27,972 nucleotides of DNA from Paulinella micropora (Eukaryota > Cercozoa > Imbricatea > Euglyphida): the NCBI GenBank assembly GCA_009731375.1, contig BJOX01000190.1, positions 666,447-694,418 on the forward strand, in the 5' to 3' direction. The notes below the pieces were generated by a model. That model was not told where the DNA came from. It saw only the letters and a list, made by a program, of their open reading frames with translations, and did no database searches. Shown here piece after piece: positions 1 through 7,480 of the stretch. A program made the position numbers and the translations under genes. How positions within the stretch are numbered: position 1 is the stretch's first letter; every line of letters begins with the position of its first letter.

Positions 1-1181
1 ACATTTGTTATACTTTGACTTTTCATATCAATCCCCGCACTAGCATTTATTATGTTGCTGAATGTTTTGGTTCCTGCTATGGTTTGGTCTCCTGTTAGTT
101 TAACGACTGCGGTATCAAGGGTGGATACATCAATACCATCAACCAAATTTACATTTGTTATTGAAAATCCACCCATATTTAAACTACCCGTCATAGCCGA
201 TGTGCCGTCCTTTGCTAATTTCGTATCGGTATATGCTTTTGTTGAAGCATCGCCGTCATAGAATGGCGCGGGCAATCCGCTGATTGCTGTTGTGCTGTTA
301 AAATTTAAAACATTATTTGTCAATGTCATTCCACCCCCTGTTGTTGGAGCAAAAAGTATGGACGAGCCGACAATAGTTAGTGGATAGCCCGTTGCTCCAC
401 CCGCATCCGACGAATAAATAGAACCCATATTATTGTTGTAATTGAAGAATAATTTGCCTGTGTTTAATGGATTTGAGTCTTTTACAGCCAAATAAGTAGT
501 AAATATTTTGTTTCCTGTTATGGTTTGGTCTCCTGTTAGTTTTACAACCGAACTATCAAGAGCAGAAACATCAATACCATCAACATTACCGACATTTGAT
601 ACATTAAAACCTCCCATATTTAAATCCCCTATCATCATAGCGAGCCCATCCAATCTAAGAAAAGGTGAAGCAACATTTCTCCATTGCCCAGTGCTGTAAA
701 TAAGAAGTTGATTATCAGCGGGGGTGCCTGTTATGATTACATCACTTAAAGCATCTATTGATTTAGTTGCTATCCTTGTGTCAAAATCTATATTAGCCCT
801 TGCTGTGGTGTAGTATAGATTGGTTCCCTCTGCTAAGTTTAATGTGCTCTTTGTTGCTAATTGAGTGTCAAACCTAGCATTAGTATAATATAAATTGGTG
901 CCTTCGGCTAGGTTAGTGGTTGATTTAGTAGTTAGTCGCGCATCAAACCTACCATCAGTATAGTATAGATTAGTGCCTTCTTTTAAGTCTGTCGTTGATT
1001 TTAAAGCCAACCTCGCATCAAATCGCCCGTCTGTGTAATAAAGATTTACGGGGTCAGCATCTTCTGGCACCCTATCTGTGTATAAGCCCACTATGTTTGT
1101 GTTGGTAAGGTCTAAGTTTTTTACATCCAAAGCATCACAAGTCAATTCCTGTAAGCCTAAGAGTGATTTATATTGCGACAT
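1..1181 (-). CDS. Tail-fibre-like repeat protein, N-terminal part (runs off left edge)
   Basis: The minus-strand frame opens with ATG at 1181 (protein start MSQYKSLLGLQ) and stays open for about 393 codons to the window edge, so the C-terminus is missing. Residues about 50-150 hold four copies of a roughly 25-residue repeat built on LYYTDGRFDARL. Further on there are two copies of a module with LNMGG, NVxxVDGIDVS and VVKLTGDQTI, about 149 residues apart, and a segment DGDASTKAYTDTKLA. Such repeats are known from phage tail fibres and from fibre-like proteins of polinton-like viruses, virophages and giant viruses, where they form trimeric stalks that touch the host. That role is inferred from repeat style only. 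The gene diverges from the small gene starting at 1234. No signal peptide or membrane segment is visible. Confidence 0.72.
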   Translation of the reverse strand, partial: MSQYKSLLGLQELTCDALDVKNLDLTNTNIVGLYTDRVPEDADPVNLYYTDGRFDARLALKSTTDLKEGTNLYYTDGRFDARLTTKSTTNLAEGTNLYYTNARFDTQLATKSTLNLAEGTNLYYTTARANIDFDTRIATKSIDALSDVIITGTPADNQLLIYSTGQWRNVASPFLRLDGLAMMIGDLNMGGFNVSNVGNVDGIDVSALDSSVVKLTGDQTITGNKIFTTYLAVKDSNPLNTGKLFFNYNNNMGSIYSSDAGGATGYPLTIVGSSILFAPTTGGGMTLTNNVLNFNSTTAISGLPAPFYDGDASTKAYTDTKLAKDGTSAMTGSLNMGGFSITNVNLVDGIDVSTLDTAVVKLTGDQTIAGTKTFSNIINASAGIDMKSQSITN

Positions 1182-1233
1182 ATTATATTAATAATTATTA
1201 AAAAATACTAAAATATATTAATCTTAGTATAGA
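1182..1233. promoter_or_regulatory. AT-rich divergent promoter region
   Basis: Only 52 bases separate the starts of two divergent genes. The stretch is almost pure A/T and includes TATATTAAT and AAAATATATTAAT. It probably holds both promoters; no single element can be assigned with certainty. Confidence 0.3.
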
Positions 1234-1749
1234 ATGCCGTCCGCAGAAGCAAGTCGTAAGAATTGGGGTAGTGCTGTGGAAGGAATAAAAGCGAAAGCGA
1301 AACAGCGAAAGATGGAGCATGCTAAAAATGTATTAGCACAATACCGAAATGCTGTAAAGCAAGAAGACGAAGATATGGAGGAACGAATAAAACAAATTGA
1401 AGAAAAGAACTTGGCTAAGGATATTATTACTGAACATGATAATGATAGCCCAGAGGAAAAGAGTGAGAGTGAGGACGAGGTTGATTTCACTGATATAATT
1501 GCCGAAAAGATGGCGAAAATGAAAATCAAAAGAGCGAAGGCGGAGACTAAGAGAGCGAAGAAGAGCAAGAAGATAGAGCCCGAGCCAGAGAGTGAAGAAA
1601 GTGAAAGCGAGAGTAGTGAAGAAGAAATCAAGCCTAAGAAAGGTAAGGGTAAAAAATCAAGTAGTGTAAGTGTAAAGGTATATAATCAATCTTCAGGTGC
1701 TAAGAAAGAAAAAAGTGATGAAATAGATAGAGTGTTTTTAAAATTTTAA
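1234..1749 (+). CDS. Small charged coiled-coil-like protein, 171 aa, function unknown
   Basis: ATG at 1234 gives 171 residues ending ...RVFLKF. The N-terminal part (residues 1-65) is a mix of Lys, Arg and Glu with long helical character. Residues about 70-140 alternate acidic serine-rich stretches (EPEPESEESESE) with basic ones (KRAKKSKK). It looks disordered or coiled-coil, as many small virion or DNA-associated proteins of large DNA viruses do, but no family is recognised. Its stop lies 2 bases from the end of the convergent gene at 1752, typical of compact viral genomes. AT-rich codon use matches its neighbours. Confidence 0.6.
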   Translation: MPSAEASRKNWGSAVEGIKAKAKQRKMEHAKNVLAQYRNAVKQEDEDMEERIKQIEEKNLAKDIITEHDNDSPEEKSESEDEVDFTDIIAEKMAKMKIKRAKAETKRAKKSKKIEPEPESEESESESSEEEIKPKKGKGKKSSSVSVKVYNQSSGAKKEKSDEIDRVFLKF

Positions 1750-1751
1750 AT

Positions 1752-2009
1752 TCACCAAAGGAAATGATAAGAATAATAATTACTATACTCTGGATTATTA
1801 TAAGTTAATTCACCTTTTGAATTTTTTATAGCCTTTGCTCTTGCTCTATAATTTTTTCTTCTTACTTTATCTAAATGGTCTAAATGTGAATATAGTCCTA
1901 TGCGGTCTTTATAATGTTCATATCTAGTATCACCAAAATTGATAACCTTACCTTTTGGACTAATGACTTTATATTTTTTATTCTTAATGTTGGACTTTAA
2001 AAATCTCAT
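1752..2009 (-). CDS. Small 85-aa protein resembling a giant-virus family (DUF5754-like)
   Basis: ATG at 2009 gives 85 residues. The order is a basic N-terminus with KKYKVISPKGKVINFGDTRYEHYKD, then a basic helix containing RRKNYRARAKAIK, then an aromatic end YSNYYSYHFLW. The arrangement x-V-x-FGxxxYxxY, basic arginine block and C-terminal W is what I remember of a short uncharacterised family (DUF5754) common in giant viruses and their relatives. The match is by eye and a search is needed to confirm it. Function is unknown. It diverges from the integrase gene with only 10 bases between the two starts and converges on the 171-residue gene. Confidence 0.5.
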   Translation of the reverse strand: MRFLKSNIKNKKYKVISPKGKVINFGDTRYEHYKDRIGLYSHLDHLDKVRRKNYRARAKAIKNSKGELTYNNPEYSNYYSYHFLW

Positions 2010-2019
2010 TGTATATAAT

Positions 2020-3039
2020 ATGGACTATAAACATACAATTATTAATACACAGAATGCGGAATATCTCCAACATGTTGGAGATAAGGGTCAACTAGAAGAC
2101 ACACCAACTGGAGAAACAAAAAGGACAAAAGAAGAGGAGGCACTTGAAATACACCACCAGAAAAAGAACCCAAAAATATGGAACACGATATGGGTTGATA
2201 AACCATTAGACCAAGTTTTCTTAGACTTAGCGGATATGAGTAAGATAAAAGATAAGAAAGGCAATAAGGGCTATGCTTGGATGCTCGTTTGGATAGATTG
2301 TCATAGCCGATTTTTAATAATCATTCCGCTAAAAAATAAAACAGCGAAAGAAGTATATTATGCTTTGAAATCTATACCTTATAAACCAAAGTCAATTACA
2401 ACCGACAGCGGAGGAGAATATAAAGGTGCTACTCGTGAATATTTTATTCAAAATGGAATTAAACACGATGTCGTTGAAGTTGGCGACCATAGAGCCTTAG
2501 CGGTTGTTGATAGAGTGATAAGAAGTATTAGAAGGTGGTTGGATTTATTATTTGAAACTAATAGAAATTTTGACTGGGTAAGTTATATTCAAGACTTGGT
2601 TAATGCTTACAATCATAAAGTTCATAGAGGGATACAAGCCAAACCTGTGGATGTCTTTGCTAGAAGAGATAAGAACAAACAAACTATAACTCGCGATAAT
2701 TTAATTGACGAATTTAATGTTGGCGATAATGTGAGAAAAGAATTAAAGAGACGGATGTTTGAAAAAGGCGGAAAGCAGTTTAGTAAGCAGATTTACAAAG
2801 TAATAGGTAGGTCTGGCTTTAAAATCATTCTATCTGATAATGAATTAGTATCACCGCGAGAACTTCTAAAAACTGAATTTACTAAATCAGTAGATGAAGA
2901 AAAGCAAGTAAAAGATAAAGAGAAAAAAATAACTAAGGAACGAAACACACAGAGATTATTAAAACGTGAAGATATTGATGAAAGTAATGTGAGAACCTCG
3001 GATAGAATAAGAAAGAAGAAACAAATATTAGATTTATAA
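2020..3039 (+). CDS. rve-type integrase (polinton/virophage style), 339 aa
   Basis: The ATG at 2020 is preferred over an in-frame ATG at 1939 because the latter lies inside the divergent gene. The protein has an RNase H-fold integrase core at residues about 55-185: first acid D69 in FLDLADM, second D129 in ITTDSGGEY, third position D164 in AVVDRVIRSIR. The third residue is Asp, not the usual Glu. After the core comes an SH3-like segment (FNVGDNVRKELKRRMFEKG...SKQIYKVIG, residues about 230-265), as in polinton and giant-virus integrases, then a basic tail. Such enzymes insert the viral genome into host DNA. Its stop overlaps the end of the convergent GIY-YIG gene by 6 bases. The frame has no break. 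Confidence 0.85.
   Translation: MDYKHTIINTQNAEYLQHVGDKGQLEDTPTGETKRTKEEEALEIHHQKKNPKIWNTIWVDKPLDQVFLDLADMSKIKDKKGNKGYAWMLVWIDCHSRFLIIIPLKNKTAKEVYYALKSIPYKPKSITTDSGGEYKGATREYFIQNGIKHDVVEVGDHRALAVVDRVIRSIRRWLDLLFETNRNFDWVSYIQDLVNAYNHKVHRGIQAKPVDVFARRDKNKQTITRDNLIDEFNVGDNVRKELKRRMFEKGGKQFSKQIYKVIGRSGFKIILSDNELVSPRELLKTEFTKSVDEEKQVKDKEKKITKERNTQRLLKREDIDESNVRTSDRIRKKKQILDL
2062..2083. repeat. 22-bp perfect palindrome inside the integrase gene
   Basis: Half-site TATCTCCAACA followed by its exact reverse complement. It encodes residues 15-21 (YLQHVGD) of the integrase. The same palindrome with TA in place of AT at its centre recurs in non-coding DNA at 3960-3979. Confidence 0.85.
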
Positions 3040-3708
3040 ATTAAATACATTTAATCCAATCAGGTTATCAAAATGTTTAGCAGTGGTTATATGTCTTATT
3101 CTATGAGAAATATTATATTTTCCTCCACATACACAACTGATTTTTTTGTTTTTGCTTTCTTTCAATTTTTCCATGTTGGTCTCTCTATATGTTTTTGAAT
3201 ATTCTTTGTTATATTCTTTTAAGTATTCTTTTCTTCTTTCCGATACATATTTCTTTGTATTTATGTCAGTATTTTCTTCTCTGTATTTTCTACACCTTTC
3301 TTTAACCTTTTCCTCTTGTATCTTATATTTATCTTTGTTAATTTGATAATATTCCTGATTTTGTTGTTTAATTTTTTCTTTATTATCCTCTTCCCATTCT
3401 TTGATTGTTCTTCCTTCAATTCTTTTATTAACACAATTTTCCGTATGTCTTATTATTTCTCCTTCTCTCTTACCAAGTTTCATTTTGTTATTACATGGAA
3501 ACATTTCAATAAGTTCAATGTAGTTATCATCATATTTCAAAACATCAAAAGAATATACATAATTTCGTTTTCCTTCTTTCCATCTCTTAAATGCTCTTCT
3601 ATGTTCATGAAGCCTCTTATGTAGTGGGTTTGTAGTTGAACCAATATATATTTGGTCGGTCTGGTGTGAGCGGATAGCATAAATCTTTCCTTGCTTGTAG
3701 TCTGGCAT
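3034..3708 (-). CDS. GIY-YIG endonuclease with C-terminal zinc-finger-like motif, 224 aa
   Basis: ATG at 3708 gives 224 residues. Residues 8-25 carry the family hallmark as KIYAIRS...IYIGSTT, followed by RLHEHRRAFKRW (the catalytic-arginine helix region). The glutamate of the fold is expected near GKREGEIIRH (residue about 83). Residues about 95-185 are a long charged helical linker rich in K, E and Y. The C-terminus has C-x-C, then a HxxxH pair in CVCGGKYNISHRIRHITTAKH-type order, probably binding zinc. GIY-YIG enzymes nick or cut DNA; in polinton-like viruses and giant viruses they occur as stand-alone nucleases or homing enzymes. Convergent with the integrase gene and overlapping its stop. 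Confidence 0.82.
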   Translation of the reverse strand: MPDYKQGKIYAIRSHQTDQIYIGSTTNPLHKRLHEHRRAFKRWKEGKRNYVYSFDVLKYDDNYIELIEMFPCNNKMKLGKREGEIIRHTENCVNKRIEGRTIKEWEEDNKEKIKQQNQEYYQINKDKYKIQEEKVKERCRKYREENTDINTKKYVSERRKEYLKEYNKEYSKTYRETNMEKLKESKNKKISCVCGGKYNISHRIRHITTAKHFDNLIGLNVFNL

Positions 3709-3814
3709 TGTCCTTTTATGTCTTATTATGTCCTTATTCTTAAATGAAAATCATTGGATTTATAGGTGGCTGGTGGCTTAAATTCTAGAAAATTCTATTT
3801 CCGGAATATCACCA

Positions 3815-3891
3815 TGCGACACCAAGACACCGCGGTGTCGCAGTGTCGCAACCTCTGCGACAGAATTTCGCTTTTTTGTCGCAGTGTCGCA
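3815..3891. repeat. TGTCGCA palindrome and repeat cluster
   Basis: The 15-mer TGTCGCAGTGTCGCA occurs exactly at 3836-3850 and 3877-3891. Between and before them are inverted copies (TGCGACAC at 3815-3822, CTGCGACA at 3855-3862), and a perfect 14-base palindrome GACACCGCGGTGTC lies at 3826-3839. The cluster sits in the non-coding flank of the virus-like segment and can form alternative hairpins. Confidence 0.75.
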
Positions 3892-3959
3892 GTTGACATA
3901 AATTCGTTTTTTCTTATTGTATAATATATGTTTTCCGTCGGTGCTCAATCTCTATCTCT

Positions 3960-3979
3960 ATCTCCAACTAGTTGGAGAT
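3960..3979. repeat. 20-bp perfect palindrome, sister of the one in the integrase gene
   Basis: Half-site ATCTCCAACT followed by its reverse complement. Two further half-sites (TCGGAGAT, TTGGAGAT) follow at about 3986-4010, each after TTTACGTG or TACGTG. Differs from 2062-2083 only in the central dinucleotide and one outer base pair. Confidence 0.85.
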
Positions 3980-4233
3980 TTACGTGTCGGAGATTTACGT
4001 GTTGGAGATATGGTGCTTTTGGCCTTCTGTATTGATTTTGTTTTTATTTAAAAGTAAAAGTAAAGCGGAAAAAAAAATTTGCTTGACTTTTATTTTTATT
4101 TAAAAGCGAAATTAAGAGTAAGAGAGATTTCTTCATTTTGCTTCTTAGTATTGATTGAAAATTTTGATTTCTTTATTTTGCTGTTTTGTTGCTTCGTATT
4201 GATTACACGGGAGATATGTCTAGAAGCCTTAAT

Positions 4234-4284
4234 CGCAGTTAGTGTCGTGAATTTAAGGCACGAAAATTCATGACACGAACTGCG
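4234..4284. other. Hairpin: 21-nt inverted repeat with 9-nt loop
   Basis: Arms 4234-4254 and 4264-4284 pair at 19 of 21 positions (CGCAGTTAGTGTCGTGAATTT against CGCAGTTCGTGTCATGAATTT). The loop is AAGGCACGA. There is no T-run directly after it, so it is not a classic terminator. Confidence 0.75.
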
Positions 4285-4941
4285 GTATCATCTACTTTAA
4301 CATGAGTTGTGATTGAAAGAAATGTTTCAAAAACTATATATTGCTTGAAATGCAATAAAAAGTGAAAACGATTAGAAAACAACAGGCAACACAAACACAT
4401 GTACAAAATGTATGACTTATTGACTAGAGTTCTCTAGATCTGCACACAACACAACCAACAAATCGAAAGACACAGATAGACAGAACATAATATGAGGTTG
4501 TTTAGGTGAGCTGGCATTGTTGTAAATGTTTATATAGCATATGTATACAGTAAATATGTGTGTCGTTAGAGAATGCTTCAAAAGATTGAATTAGATTATT
4601 TGCAAATTATTTGCATTGTCTGTGTGTACATGTGTAGGCATGTATGCGTACATGTATGTATGTCTGTATGTATGAAATCAATTGGTATGTAAGTGTGTGT
4701 ATGTATGCTTGTATGTATGTAAGGTATGTATGTACGTAATCAATTTGTCTCACCTTCCCAGCTGCAGTCTCAGAAACTCAAAATTTTTCTAACTTCAGAT
4801 ACTTATAACCTTCTTGCTTTCTTTTCTCTGCTCTGCTCTCCTTCTTTGCGCATTTATTGAATCTACATATCTATTCATGTCTTTTCTAGCTCTATGAAGC
4901 TACCATTCCACTCTGCCTACGAGGGGATGATATCGGATAGG
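4285..4941. other. AT-rich stretch without genes, with degenerate TATG repeats
   Basis: No open frame of interest on either strand. From about 4620 to 4740 the sequence is a degenerate (TATG)n and TGTG tract containing many copies of ATGTATGT. The rest is low-complexity AT-rich DNA. Confidence 0.6.
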
Positions 4942-5480
4942 TTCAATGCATGCACTGAAAAATTTTCAATGCATACATTGAACTTTTTTCAATGTATGCA
5001 TTGAAGATTTTTTCAATACATGCATTAACTTTCTCTTCAATGCATGCATTGAAACAATGATATAAAATTTTTCAATGCATGCATCAGATTTTTTGAATTC
5101 ATACATTGAAATTTCAATGCATGCATCGTTGTTGGTCATGCATGCATTGAAATTCAGCCTTGTCAGCCTAGTCAACACGCAGAGAGTTTACTAAAAATAG
5201 CGGAGTCCGGAGTCAACGATTTCAATGCATGGATTGAAAAACTTTCAATACATACATTGAAAAATATTCAATGTATGCATTGAAAGTTTAATGCACCATG
5301 CATTGAAATTTCAACACATGCATTGAAAACAATTTAATGCATGCATTGAAAGTTCAATGTATCATTCATTGAAATTTCAAGGCATGCATTGAAAACAATT
5401 CAATGCATGCATTGAAATGTCAATACATCATGTATTGAAACCACAATGCATGCATTGAAATTTCAATGCATCATGCATCT
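4942..5480. repeat. Tandem array of an 18-bp palindrome, period about 23 bp
   Basis: About 20 copies of the palindrome TTCAATGCATGCATTGAA, many with one to three changes, are separated by 2-6 A/T-rich bases. Copy starts such as 4942, 4965, 4988, 5012 and 5036, and later 5220, 5243 and 5267, give a spacing of 20-24. An unrelated stretch (about 5155-5219) splits the array into two blocks. Some copies carry an inserted CA or ATC at the centre (for example about 5287, 5345, 5422). It ends inside the last codons of the gene at 5471-6871. It is not a CRISPR array because there are no unique spacers. Confidence 0.85.
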
Positions 5481-6871
5481 TGGTCGAGATGTGAACTCAG
5501 GGTGCTGCGAAGGCTAATAAGCTCTAAGAGGTCAGTGAACGAACCAGGATTAAAGACGGGCTGCAGCGATAGATCCCACCAGTAGCTTGCCAAAACGGCT
5601 TCCTCGTCCTCTTCCTGTTCTGCCAAGCCAAGGTCTGCACCCCCGGAACCCACGCCGGGGCCCGTGGCGTCCCCTTGCTGCGCTTGGGCCGCATCCAGGG
5701 CCTGCATTCGTTTGGGCAGGACCATTGCTTGTATGTCACGCAAAAGCAGGTTGACAAAGTCTCTGACCCCCTCGGTATGAGAATAGAAGCTGTCTGTATC
5801 AAACTGGTGTTGCCTGAGCGCCGGGAGCCGGGGTGTGCGCGGGTAGGCCTCCCCAGAGCTTTCGTTATTGCTCAAAACCGACTGGATGCTGAACACGTGC
5901 AGCACCATGGTGCGCCTGAGTGCGTGGCTGACCTCTTGCTCCGGGCGCACGGCCTGCCTACTATAAACAACGGAGCTGTTGTCCCGGGCCACGTTCAGGC
6001 CTGCTAGGCTGGCGGTCGAGCGCAGACACCTTCGCCTGCCATTTCCCTGTGCGCCCGCATACTGGGGAATCGGAGGTGCGCGGACCTCCTGCAAAAAGGC
6101 TAGCCTAGCGTGCTCCAGCGCGGCAAAGCCAGGGTCCAAGCGCCCGCCCTGCGCGCGGCTGTCAGTCCGCGTGTTTTGGATGGGAGGCCCCGCCGTAGCA
6201 GATACCCCCAGCTCCCACTTGGGTTGGCTATGCAGCCAGGCCTCCTCGTAGATGCGGTCCACGTTGCCCTGCCGGCGCCTTGCCAACAACACCGCGTCCA
6301 GCGCGTGGTCCAGCGTGTAAGCCAGGCACGTATTTTCCAGCTGCAGGCGCAGCGCGTAGACTTCCAGCAAAGACGCCATGGGGCTGTTGGGCATACCCTC
6401 GCTGTTGGGGCGGTATGGGAGGTACTCGACTACTACCACCGGCGGATCCCGCGGAGCCTCGTCCAGCCCCCCCTGGGCCCCCCCGTCGCCTCCCGTCTGC
6501 CATAGGGCGCGGCAGCTGTACGTTCGTCCCCCGGGGCCCTCGGAGAACGAAATATCGTATCTCAGGGCGTCCAGGCAGTTGTACACTGCTCCCAGCGACT
6601 CGTGCTTTTGTTGTTGCAATAAACAAAAACCTTGCTTGTAAATGCTATCTACAATGGACTGGCTGAGATGGACGGCGTTCAGTTCGCAGGTTTGTAACAA
6701 GGGGTGAACTGGCGTTTGCCCCTTTTGGTCCACAATTACCAAACCGCCCGCACTGACCTGCTCCTTCACTTTGCCTAGGCTCGAGTACACGCTAGGATCT
6801 CTGCTCATGCGCTCCAACAGTGCCAGCGCGCTGCTGCTTATGCGCACAGTGCTGCCTGATCCCCAGGCCAT
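5471..6871 (-). CDS. Unrecognised 466-aa protein of the GC-rich block
   Basis: ATG at 6871 opens a 466-residue frame without breaks. The N-terminal half has helical segments (SSALALLERMSRDPSVYSSL, residues 13-32). The middle includes LEVYALRLQLENTCLAYTLDHALDAVL-type helices (about 160-195). A Gly/Ala-rich acidic linker (EQEEDEEAVL) lies near residue 420 and is followed by YWWDLSLQPVFNPGSF. No signal peptide or membrane segment is seen. The stop codon is formed by the first unit of the palindromic array, so the true C-terminus may have been replaced. I recognise no family. The long GC-rich frame contrasts with the AT-rich DNA beside it. It may be a viral structural protein or a host protein; nothing decides this. 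Confidence 0.55.
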   Translation of the reverse strand: MAWGSGSTVRISSSALALLERMSRDPSVYSSLGKVKEQVSAGGLVIVDQKGQTPVHPLLQTCELNAVHLSQSIVDSIYKQGFCLLQQQKHESLGAVYNCLDALRYDISFSEGPGGRTYSCRALWQTGGDGGAQGGLDEAPRDPPVVVVEYLPYRPNSEGMPNSPMASLLEVYALRLQLENTCLAYTLDHALDAVLLARRRQGNVDRIYEEAWLHSQPKWELGVSATAGPPIQNTRTDSRAQGGRLDPGFAALEHARLAFLQEVRAPPIPQYAGAQGNGRRRCLRSTASLAGLNVARDNSSVVYSRQAVRPEQEVSHALRRTMVLHVFSIQSVLSNNESSGEAYPRTPRLPALRQHQFDTDSFYSHTEGVRDFVNLLLRDIQAMVLPKRMQALDAAQAQQGDATGPGVGSGGADLGLAEQEEDEEAVLASYWWDLSLQPVFNPGSFTDLLELISLRSTLSSHLDQDA

Positions 6872-7207
6872 CTTGCCGAACTCGTCATCCAGCGCCTCTA
6901 ACTCCCTCGGGGCGGGTGCCGGCGCTGCATCTAGCCTTGGATTACGACCTTTGTCTTTCTTCCTTGTCTATAGGTCGGAAAAGAGAAAGGGAGGAGGAAA
7001 AGGGCGGGAGAGTACACAGGGGGAAGGGGAGGGGGGAGGGAAGCAGAGAGAGAGAGAGAGAGAGAAAGAGGGAGGGGGGGATCCTTTTTTTCTTTTCCCC
7101 TTGCATATCTGTAAACTCTGATACCCCCCCCTCTCTTTCTTTCCTCACTTCTTTTTTTGCCTTACTTTTTAGTATGAAGGCGAAACAAGAAAGAAGCACC
7201 TTAACCC
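6872..7207. promoter_or_regulatory. Divergent intergenic region with long polypurine tract
   Basis: It lies between the 466-aa gene (minus) and the membrane genes (plus). From 6977 to 7081 the plus strand is purine except for five bases. It includes an (AG)n run and a run of G blocks at 7019-7040 that fits a four-stranded G motif. A pyrimidine-rich stretch follows (about 7083-7170). Such tracts can form triplex or quadruplex DNA. The assembly breaks shortly after. Confidence 0.6.
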
Positions 7208-7357
7208 NNNNNNNNNNNNNNNNNNNNNNNNNNNNNNNNNNNNNNNNNNNNNNNNNNNNNNNNNNNNNNNNNNNNNNNNNNNNNNNNNNNNNNNNNNNNN
7301 NNNNNNNNNNNNNNNNNNNNNNNNNNNNNNNNNNNNNNNNNNNNNNNNNNNNNNNNN
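7208..7357. other. Assembly gap, 150 N
   Basis: A run of exactly 150 N. Open frames that appear to cross it are meaningless. Its true length may differ. Confidence 0.99.
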
Positions 7358-7480
7358 CCCTCACGGCAGCAAAAAAATCCAGAATGTCGCAATTTGATTA
7401 CTTCGCCATAGAGAACCGTGGGTGTTTGCCCTGCAGCTGGTTGCACCCCTTAAGGATTCTGGACAAGATAGAGTGCCTCG

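Noticed and set aside
1224-1631. Minus-strand Ser/Leu/Phe-rich 135-residue frame
   Set aside because: Shadow of the charged 171-residue gene on the plus strand, which has a better start and matching gene spacing.
3146-3624. Plus-strand hydrophobic frames opposite the GIY-YIG gene
   Set aside because: Phe/Leu/Ser-rich shadows of the Lys/Glu-rich minus-strand gene.
4942-5480. CRISPR array
   Set aside because: The units are palindromes separated by only 2-6 A/T bases; there are no unique spacers of constant length and no cas genes.
5675-6666. Plus-strand frames opposite the 466-residue gene
   Set aside because: Several overlapping Pro/Arg/Ala-rich frames typical of GC-rich antisense DNA; none is as long or balanced as the minus-strand frame.
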